Below are positions 55,934 to 64,000 of a DNA stretch of 64,000 bases, in pieces; positions within the stretch are counted from its first letter, which is position 1, and each line of letters opens with the position of its first letter. The stretch comes from Rhypophila decipiens (lineage: Eukaryota; Ascomycota; Sordariomycetes; Sordariales; Naviculisporaceae): the NCBI GenBank assembly GCA_033297075.1, contig MU858054.1, positions 186,001 through 250,000 of the forward strand, written 5' to 3'. Both the position numbers and the translations under genes were made by a program. The notes beneath the pieces were generated by a model, which saw only the letters and a list, made by a program, of their open reading frames with translations, was not told the DNA's origin and did no database searches.

Positions 55934-58399
55934 CTTGGTTATGGAAAGACGTTTCGTAGGTGCTAGAAATTAAAACGACTGTAACGTATGTGTGGTATGG
56001 CCAGGACCGAGGCTGGCGTGCTGGAGGGCTATCGAAGCTCAACCAAGATTGAAAAAAAGAATGTCGAGAAACGAATTAAAGCTGACCTGCAGTCACGAAA
56101 AGAATGGTCGTCCGGCGAGGTAAAATTAGAAGAGAAGAAAGAAGAGAAACATTCAAACCCAGATTACCTACTCCCGGATTCTGTATTAAGGAGAAACAGG
56201 CATATGGGAAAAGAGAAGAGAGAAAGAGAGAAAGGAAAGGAGAAAAGCTTGGTGGAAACGAGGATCCGGGCATCCCAAGCTGGATATATTTGACGGGAGA
56301 AACTCTCTCCCACATGATCTGCGACAGTGAAGCAATGGACCACCCATGGCTGATTTCCACCATGGGCAGACCAGACAAGCATCTGCCCAAGTGGAGAGTA
56401 GGATAGCATGGATAGGATGGTTTGGTGGCAAGAGCAACTACTCCGCCGAGAAAAGGGGGCCGTCTCGAGATTGTTGCCATGAAGAGAAACAAAAAGGTGC
56501 AATGCCGCCAATCAGGGCACCGAATTGAGAGACTCGAAACATGACCCATCAACAGCCAGAACATGAACTCGAGATCGGCTCATGGCGCGTGTAACGCATC
56601 AAGAGTCCAAGAAAGATTTTCGCGCATCTGGATTCATCCGGTTCATGCCTCCCGCTTCTTTCGAGACAAGCCCAAGGACTGGATGGCGACAGGAAGCTGC
56701 CATGTCGTCCCACTCGGCGTGTTTTCTCTGACACTGACGTACAGGGCTGCCTTGCAGCGATGAAACACACTCGATGGTTGAAGCGAGTTACTGCGGTGCC
56801 ACAGAAGGTGTTAGTGAACAAGCATTATTTGGTGGGAATCACTAACACTTGCAACCTTGGCACTGACGCAAACAAGGGGCTTCTGAAATCCCGCTAGCGG
56901 CAGAATCCCCCGAGAGAGGAGTCAACTCCACGTTTCAATGTCAGAAAAAGGTTGAAACGGAATCATCGCTCCAGAAGCAAGAAAAAGTTACGTCGTCTCT
57001 TTTTCCCTGCATCGTTCTGGATCGCTTGGGTCGCACTGATTTGCCAAGATTGAGGTTTGAATGGTGAATTCTGGTTTTCGGTGGCTTCCATCTAAAGAAT
57101 CCCATCCGCCCCCTAAATTAACTCCCCCTTTGTTTACACTTTTTTAGCCTCCTTGGAACCTGCAAAAGTGTTTTGGCAAGGCAGGTCAAGAACGGCGCAA
57201 TCGGATTAAAAGAATTCACCATTGCCGGCTAGGTATGGATGGACCGACTTGTTTCGACATCGGACTGACATCAATTGAAGACCTCCGCTGACCTTTGCCT
57301 CATGGATAAAGTAAGGGCTAGCGTTCTAGAGCGATTGTGCTGGGGAAATCGGATGAAAACTGCCAGAGACTGAGAGGTATGTTTTGAACATGAGAAGGAT
57401 GTGATAAACGAGTGAATAAGGTAAATAAGAAATGTAACTAACTTTATACTTATTACTAGAAGAGTAATAAGCAGGTCTAAGAAGTTAAAAGATCTTAACA
57501 GCTTACGGATACTAGTACTATAAATAACAACATTTAGGCCCTGATCTTTGAGAATCTGGCCACATTATCTAGGGTGTCACGACTGGTGGAAAAGACGAAT
57601 CTTATTGCAATGCTATTGACTAAGATTCTACAGTAAAGAAGAAAAGAGGGAAAGAGTGCAAAGAAGCCAGGCGCGACCGCGTAGATGTAGGCAAACGCGA
57701 GAGCGGCACAAGTGCGGGGCCATGGCGGGGTTAGAGTTCCCGCGTGGCTTGGTCTGTGGCTGGGTCGGTGGCTTGGCCACGGCCACGCCTCACAGTAAGT
57801 TCTATTAAGAGTTATATATTAAGGATTTAGCTAGTCTAAATGTAGTTATTCTAACTACTTAATAGTAGGTAGGCTAAATTAGCTATCTTAGTATTATATT
57901 AGCTTATTATTATACCCTTAAATAGCCCAAAAATAGTTTGAATTTAAGATTACAAAACAACTAGAATTTATATACTATAATGTCAAAGGTAGTGAAAAAA
58001 AATACCCACTTTTAGCCCCTTTAGGGGGTAGTTAGGGCCTAGTATTTAGTGGGTAGGAAAATAGGGCCCGTAATGCAGTATATATACGCTGTAGTGGGCT
58101 TGTGGATTGCTTCAATTTGTAACTATCTGGCCAGATTCTCAAAGATCTGGGCCTTAAGAGGTTCGTTAGTGGGGTGGTGAGAGACGAGTAAGAATTGTGC
58201 CTTCTGTCACCGCCTAAATTATTAGTGCAGTGAGCCGAGCAGCAGCCAATTGAACGTCAGGTGCAACCTGGAGCTCTCCTGAACAACAAATACTCCTGAT
58301 TTCAGGCCAAACGACGAGCGATCATATCACGAAAGCACAGAACTGTTTGTCTCAAACCGTCGCATCACAATCGTGCAGTGAATTAGAGATATCGACAAC
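55934..58399. other. Intergenic with AT-rich patch and MITE-like element
   Basis: 2.5 kb between the LPLPG protein start (-) and the CX9C gene (+). From 55,990 to 56,300 it is purine-rich on the plus strand. AT-rich DNA begins near 57,370 and contains the inverted-repeat element at 57538-58153. No protein gene is seen. Confidence 0.5.
57538..58153. mobile_element. MITE-like element with 25-bp terminal inverted repeats
   Basis: Left end 57538-57562 (GGCCCTGATCTTTGAGAATC then TGGCCA) and right end 58128-58153 (TGGCCAGATTCTCAAAGATC then TGGGCC) are inverted copies with one mismatch. Each end is flanked by TTA (57535-57537 and 58154-58156), a 3-bp target duplication. A TWA-type duplication with GGCC-starting ends fits the PIF/Harbinger superfamily. 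The 616-bp body has no transposase frame, so it is non-autonomous. Much of it is AT-rich with many TA steps, suggestive of RIP, but about 57640-57790 is GC-rich. Ends and duplications are seen; superfamily is inference. Confidence 0.75.
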
Positions 58400-59525
58400 A
58401 TGGGCCTGTTCGACGGGTGGTTCGGTGGCAGCGGCAGTAGCAAGGACAATTCCGACCCCTTAGCAAAACTCGACCCCAAGCTCCGCGAATTCCTCCAAAA
58501 AGAATCGCCAGTCAAATACACCACAGCTTCCGAAGAACAACAACAGCACAGGTTAGAACAAGAGCAAAGAAGGGCAAAATATCAACAAAAACAACTCGAG
58601 CAGGAGCAGCAGCAGCAACCCCCAGAAACCGTCTCTGACGAGCAGTCCAAAGTACCCCAGGAAAGCCTCTACCCCGACGGGCGATACGCCCACCTATGGA
58701 AGAATTACCGCCCCCTCGCCTCAGTCGAGGCCGAGACCAAGACAGACCATGAGAAGCTGATGGACGTGCTGGACGCGTACAAGGACCGCAAGGCCAAGAT
58801 CGGCCGGACGGCGCTCGAGAACTGTGCCGATGAGCAGCTCGACTGGAGGATGTGCATGACGAGCGGCGACGTGCGCGCCCGCCTGACCATGTGCAGCGCC
58901 GAGGTTAAAAAGTTTGAGAGGTGTTATAACACACAGACGGTGAGACAAGACACTCTTTTCTAACTTGCCCAACTTGAAACTCAGCTTGTATAATGATGAA
59001 TGTGCTAAACCATTTTTGTCGTTGCAGAGGCTGCTCAAAGCCCTAGGATACCTATCCACCTACCGCAACCCCGAAGTCGACGAAGAAATCCAGATGCGCG
59101 CAGACGACATGTTTCGCCAGATGCAGAAACAAGAAGAGGAGATCGCCAAGGCCAAGGAAGAAGGAAGACCGATACCAAAGTTTAATCCTGTGCTGCAAAC
59201 CCAGACGACGCCGCCCGTTGTACCAGCAGCAACAGCAGCACAATTACCTCAGACAACAACAGCAACAGCAGCAGCAGGGAGTGCAGCAGCAGCGGAACCA
59301 GACGCAGAGACGCTCGAATCGTGGAAGGGCAAGCTCGACAAACTCAGCAACGAGACGGACCGCGCCGCGGAATTGGAGGCGCTCCGGCAAGAGTATCGTG
59401 CCAAGCAGGATCTTGTTGCGCAGGTTTCCAAGATCAAGGAGGAGACTGCCAAGGAGAGGGAGGCTCGCAAGGCGGAGGGGAAGGAGACCATGGGGGATCG
59501 GTTCAAGTCTTTCTTTGGGAACTGA
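58400..59525 (+). CDS. Twin-CX9C protein, DUF3128/Emi1-like
   Basis: Exons 58400-58939 and 59028-59525; 345 residues. The core (about residues 125-195) has two CX9C motifs, C-ADEQLDWRM-C and C-SAEVKKFER-C, 17 residues apart. This pattern makes a disulphide-linked helical hairpin (CHCH fold). Yeast Emi1 and animal C22orf39 have this arrangement, and I assign the family on that basis. N-terminal residues 1-110 are polar and glutamine-rich. After the intron the sequence continues as RLLKALGYLSTYRNPEVDEE. It then runs through helical Glu/Lys coils and an Ala/Thr/Gln-rich linker to FKSFFGN. CX9C proteins often reside in the mitochondrial intermembrane space; no location signal is seen here. The intron donor is GTGAGA and the acceptor GCAG, in phase. 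Confidence 0.78.
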
Positions 59526-59864
59526 GCATGGAAGCTTGACACATTATATTTCTAGATGTAAGATATGTAAAGATCGATAGCCCTAACTAATACTCTCAAC
59601 GTGCAAGAGGTCCGCTGTTTGATTTAATACACCCATAATCTCATAGGGCTCCTTCCTAGTATGAGAAAGAAACATCTGATTGGCATATCCGTCTCGTCAA
59701 GAAAAACCTCTTTCCCTGGAAAGTTGAGTACCTCCTGCCTATTACGCCACCCAATGCAACCATACAAGATACCACATGATATATATTCATGAAAGCCTCC
59801 CTTCCTGGAGAAGCGAACAACTGATGAGCCAGAATCGCACCCCTAATGCAGAAGGAAATTTTCC
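59526..59864. other. Intergenic, convergent
   Basis: 340 bp between two convergent genes. Nothing further is seen. Confidence 0.4.
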
Positions 59865-62023
59865 TCACGACTTGCGCTCCAAAACCCCAGCAGCCCGCTC
59901 CAAAAACGCATTAAACTCTTTAATCTTCTTCAGCGCACCCCCGCCATTCTCACCCTGCGGAGACACCTGACGCGCCACCTGAGCCATCAGAAACTCCAGG
60001 CCCGCAAGTTCAGCCTTCTTCTTCTTCTCCTTATCAGCAGCAGAGTCACCCAGCGGTGGGGCAGCCGACCCGCGCTCCACGATAAGATCGAGATCGTGCA
60101 TTGTTGTGGACAATTCTGTCCGTCTCATCCACTCTTTACTGTCCGCCTCGTGTTTCTTGCGAATCATGTCCATTTGCAGACCAACCTGGTCTCGTTCGGC
60201 GCGGATACGCATGATCTCGTCCCGCAGTCCCAGTCGTTCCTTTTGTGCGACTTTGACACGTTTTACCAGGGCGTGGTGTGTATCCAAGGCTGTTGTCTAG
60301 AAAGAAAAATGGGTTAGCATATGTAATTCATTCAGTTCTGAAACGGATTGAAAAAGAGACCTACATGTTCAAGTAGCCTTGTCCGCACTTCTTCACGGAA
60401 CGCGTCGAGTGCTCTAGCCATTGTCTTCTGCTCTCTCTTGGTGGCTGTATCCTCTGCGGCCTGTAATCTGTCTTGTATTTTTGACATGAACGCGTCTATG
60501 AGCTCCTGGCATAGCTTGGACAGCACATCGACGGCATTGACTCCGGCGCGATTGGCAAAAGGTATTTCGGCGGTGAATATGCCATCGTCAGCGCCGGCAT
60601 CGTCTTCCTCCTCGTCACTGCCCCATTGTAGATGCTCCCTGTTTTTGGTGAATCTCTGTACAGTGACCGGGACAGACCCGCCGCCTGCTTCTGCTTCACC
60701 TTCATTGTCCTGCCTTTGCTTCTTTTGCGCTTTTGTCTTTTTTGTGACTTGCTTCTTGGGCGGGGGTTTTTCTTTGGGTTGAGGTTTCTCTTTCAGATGA
60801 GGCTTGAGTTTTGGTTTAGGTCCTCTCGTTTTGGGCTGCTTTTGTGCAACTGGACTAATCGTGGGCTTTTCAGTGCGGCGCCGCTTCGCCCGCGGCTGTG
60901 CCTCCGGTTCTGGCTCCGGCACTGTTTCTGGACGCATTTGCTCTATGGGCATCACACTGAGGTCGACAGAATGTGCAGGTGAGGCGCGCCGAGGTCGTTT
61001 CCGTCCGAGACGCTGTGCAGCTTCTCTCTCGGTAATTTCTTCCGCGATATCTTGTTCCGCTTCTTCTTGCACCGCGTCCACCTCGGTGTTTTCATCTCCT
61101 TGATTCGAAATCACCGGGCTCTCCTCTCTCACTCTCGACGGTGAAGGTTCATCCTCCGCACTGCTTCCCGACAGCCTCGGGCTTCTTCTTCTCCCCGCCG
61201 GTCTTGAGGAGGCCTGAGAAACTGATCGCATTGATTCAGTGTTCTTCTTGGTGGCTTTCCGCCGCTCCGCGGGGGAGGAAGAAGGAGGACCGTCATCGAT
61301 CGTGTCCTCTAGCTCTTCGACAACCCTCTGCAGCAGCGTGCTGGACCCGATAGCTTGTTCCGTGTCTGTCAGACGCAGTCGTCGCCGTTTCCCACTTCCC
61401 GGAGCGTCTGCCGGGCTTTCTCCAACTTCCTCGGCGAACAAAGCCGACCTCGGGGTGGCGGCGGGTGAGCTGAGAGGCACAGATGCCCGTTTACTAGACC
61501 GGACACCATCTTGTTCTGCCTGTCGCACTTCTACCTCGGTCGCGTATGATACCCGTCGTAGCCCGGAAGGCTGCAACCGTGCGGAGCTTTCGGTAACAGC
61601 CTCCGCCGCCGCATCGGTGACTTCCCCATCTCCAATCGACGTCGGCGCAGCAACACTTTGGGAGCCCTCTATAGGAGGCGTCGTCGGGCTAGGAGCTTGG
61701 GATGCATTCTCGATAGACAATTGCTTCCTCTTGGCTGATGTGTTTGGAGTCGGCCGTCCCAGGGCGGCTGTTGGCGGGGCCGGGGTTGTACTTGGCTGTT
61801 CTATCGGGGGAGGAGGAGGCGGAGGAGGTGGAGGTGGAGCGGGTTCCTCGATAAATTGATCTTCGAGAGGAATCTCAAAGGCGAACGATATGTCTTCAAC
61901 TTGGTGTGCTCCAGCGCCGCGCATGCGCCCTTGCATGCGCTCCTGTCGACCTATTTACCCCACGCACTGTTAGTTCTCGTCATGACGAAGAAATATTTGG
62001 AGTGTGAGGAACATACTGGTCAT
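59865..62023 (-). CDS. Probable inner kinetochore subunit CENP-U/Ame1
   Basis: Minus-strand exons: 62023-62017 (7 nt, giving M-T and part of S), 61950-60365, 60296-59865; 674 residues. The first exon joins in phase to SRQERMQGRMRGAGAHQVED. The long middle is disordered, with a polyproline run, Arg-Lys clusters and RGPKPKLKPHLKEKP, a possible AT-hook-like DNA contact. The conserved part is the C-terminal 240 residues: VPVTVQRFTKNREHLQW, EIPFANRAGVNAVDVLSKLC, ARALDAFREEVRTRLLEHTT and a coiled coil RVKVAQKERLGLRDEIMRIR. This layout resembles fungal Ame1/CENP-U proteins of the COMA complex as I recall them. Without a profile search I keep the name as probable. Confidence 0.65.
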
Positions 62024-63640
62024 TGTCGCGGTAGTTGAAGAATTAGTAGGTGGAGGATATTTTTACATTTTTGCCCAAGGTGTTGAGCTTGAGCTCCGTG
62101 ATCCCGTCAAAGATCTTGTATCTTGGGCGGTTGACGCGACGGTGAAGTGTGAGACGCGATCTGTGATTCCATTGTTCCAGCCAACGCCCGTTGCTTGCCA
62201 AGATGCGGTATGGGCCGCCAAGACACGTTGCTTGTTGATCCTCCCCCACATTTTAATCTGCATGTGGGGGAACCGGTCCGTACCTTAAATCAATCATTTG
62301 GGATCGCCAAGAAACCATCGCCTTTGGAGGCTCAAATTCGGACGACAGCCAATTTTGACGTTTATCTTCATATCCTATTTTGACTGAAGGCACTTCAAGT
62401 TTTCGCCTCTTCAGAACATGGATCTTTTATATCTGCGAGGATTCGCACAAGTCTTGAAGCGGTTCTGCTTTTGGCAGATCGGACTGTAGCTTCAGCGCTT
62501 CAGACGGCAGGTGGGCATGTCCTCTATGGGCTCCTTAGACGCCTATGGATGGTCGCTCTCCCCATCCTCTTTTCCGTCGATCTGTTCTGTCGTTTTGTTT
62601 TTGCATGATGAACTGTATATCCGTGGCACAACCGTCTCGCTTAGACTTGCTCGCCACTGCTCGGGGTCTGGACCACGTTGTCCGTAGTGACGCGGCTCAC
62701 ATGGGAACCTACCCGGGCAACCGGGCTCCCAAGTTGGGTATTTAGGCATGATGTTGCATGGAACTAGTGGGGGTACTATCATGTCATGGGTATCGCAAGT
62801 TGGTAAGTGAAAAACCTGTCATGCGCAAGACATCTTGTGCGCTGCGAGACGAGGTACCCGGTCAGCAACCATGCCTGTTGGGCGTTCCTCCCCGATCGGA
62901 GACGGGTCGCGAAGGAAGGACGGAGCTTCCGCGATTAAAGACTTCCATATGACAACCCACACCTATCAACACCGTGTTCATATTTACCGCTATATTTGGA
63001 GTTCCGGGCACCTGGTTCTCCAAACTTTCACGGAAACATGGTTGGCATGGCTGATGATGAGCTGTACCTATCTTGCTCGCGTGATCGCTAATTTCCTGGA
63101 CCTCTTGTCGTTTCGGAGTCTTTCTTTCTTTTTGTTCGGGAGCTGTCGGCGAGTTTACCGGTTTTGACCTGCGAAGAAGTCGCCCTGGGGTCAAGTGGCC
63201 GAGTGCGCAGGTTTTCCAGCCATCACTCGACAAGGGTTGGCAAGACAAGTATATCGTCAGTTCAATGGAAAGCTTTCGTTGTCTTTATGGGACTTCAGCC
63301 CTCAATAAGGTGGTCTTAGTTGCACAGGCCTGCTTGGACAGTATGTTGCCATCTGCTATTTCCGTTTGAACTCGGGAGTCTTTCATCTGACCTCCAGTGT
63401 CCCCTCGCGCCTTCCCTAATCGTAACCATTGCACCCGCACCCGTCACAGTTCGGGTAAGCACCCACTCATTATTGATAAGGATATGTCGCTTGCTGTGGA
63501 TAGACAGTAATCTGTCGCCCCTCCTCAATCACATACTGGAAGCCTACACCGGACTAGAAGCCAGCTGCCACCTTGTCATCCCTCATTCCCCGTTCTTCCA
63601 CCTTCCTCAAGTCTGCCAGCCCGGCTCCTTTCCCGGCAGC
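62024..63640. promoter_or_regulatory. Divergent intergenic region
   Basis: 1.6 kb upstream of both the CENP-U-like gene (-) and the right-edge secreted-protein gene (+). Open frames are short and unconserved. No repeat or RNA gene is seen. Confidence 0.35.
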
Positions 63641-63963
63641 ATGCGACTTCTCTTTCTTTTATCAGCGACACTTTTCGTCTCGCTGGGTGCGAGTGTTCCG
63701 GTCTTCGGCGATTCTTGGTCGGCTCCTGACTCGACATGGCGGAAGCAAACTAAAGACATGAGCGGGAGGGCAGGAGATCCTCCCGACAAGTACTTCCGTA
63801 TGTCATCCTGTTGTGGTTCTCTTCCTGGAATAGTTGCTGACATGATACCGGATAGATGAATCGATGTATGAGGCGAAACCTGAGCAACCACCTCACCGGC
63901 GACGAGAAAAGCTGACCATAGAACTTATCGTTATTCCAGCTTCAACTCGCACTATGATGGCCG
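63641..63963 (+). CDS. 5' part of a secreted-protein gene (partial)
   Basis: Two exons are visible, 63641-63797 and 63856-63963, with GTATGT and GTAAGA donors and a GATAG acceptor; the gene continues beyond the window. The protein begins with a signal peptide (MRLLFLLSATLFVSLGASVP) followed by VFGDSWSAPDSTWRKQTK. The second exon gives ESMYEAKPEQPPHRRREKLT then IELIVIPASTRTMMAG. That is 88 codons plus one base by the window edge. I do not recognise the family. The signal peptide and in-phase join support a real gene; the internal start and second donor are less certain. Confidence 0.5.
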
Positions 63964-64000
63964 GTAAGACCAAAAGGTTGTCCTAGACTGTGAACTGCAT

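Noticed and set aside
1..64000. tRNA, 5S rRNA and CRISPR arrays
   Set aside because: I looked for B-box-like GGTTCGAATCC variants on both strands and for regularly spaced repeats. Hits such as GTTCGAACC at 3084 are inside coding exons. A covariance-model scan would settle it.

Overview
The window is nuclear DNA of a filamentous ascomycete (Pezizomycotina, most likely a Sordariomycete). The evidence is the intron style: 40-110 nt introns with GTANGT donors, CTAAC-type branch points and CAG/TAG acceptors. There are dense conserved eukaryotic housekeeping genes on both strands, GPI-anchored and small secreted fungal proteins, an AT-rich patch with TA-rich sequence suggestive of repeat-induced point mutation (RIP), and close likeness of the Ca-ATPase to the Neurospora NCA-1 type. 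The species cannot be named from the sequence. Exon joins below were worked out by hand from reading frame, splice signals and family alignment memory; none was checked against a transcript.

Layout. 0-16 kb is a compact housekeeping block: the tail of an unknown gene, a SERCA-type Ca2+-ATPase (-), tubulin cofactor A (+), THO complex subunit 7 (-), Elongin A (+), NEDD8/Rub1 (-), prohibitin-2 (-) and the CstF-64 cleavage factor (+). 16-19 kb holds two adjacent genes of unknown function (-), one built from tandem protein repeats. 20.9-25.1 kb is a synaptojanin-type phosphoinositide phosphatase (-). 26.8-29.1 kb is the U1 snRNP factor Prp39 (+). 31-34 kb has two mitochondrial genes in tandem, cytochrome c peroxidase and the F1-ATPase chaperone Atp11. 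34.3-34.9 kb is a small secreted protein (-).

34.9-43.7 kb is gene-poor. It holds only a 34-residue Cys/His-rich ORF, a long DNA hairpin and a GPI-anchored serine/threonine-rich protein. 43.7-53.2 kb is again dense: an SH3BGR/thioredoxin-fold protein with an acidic tail (+), peroxisomal AAA ATPase Pex6 (-) and a steryl-ester/triacylglycerol lipase (+). 54.3-55.9 kb is a secreted protein with about nine LxPLPGL repeats (-). 57.5-58.2 kb holds a 616-bp inverted-repeat element with TTA target duplications (MITE-like). 58.4-62 kb carries a twin-CX9C protein (+) and a probable CENP-U/Ame1 kinetochore subunit (-). The right edge cuts a secreted-protein gene (+).

The genes do not form a pathway cluster. 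Points worth a second look are the hairpin plus its dispersed 27-bp motif, the MITE with a GC-rich core, a probable poison exon in PRP39, the short Cys-rich ORF, and the two repeat-built proteins. I saw no tRNA, rRNA, CRISPR array, biosynthetic cluster or virus-derived gene.
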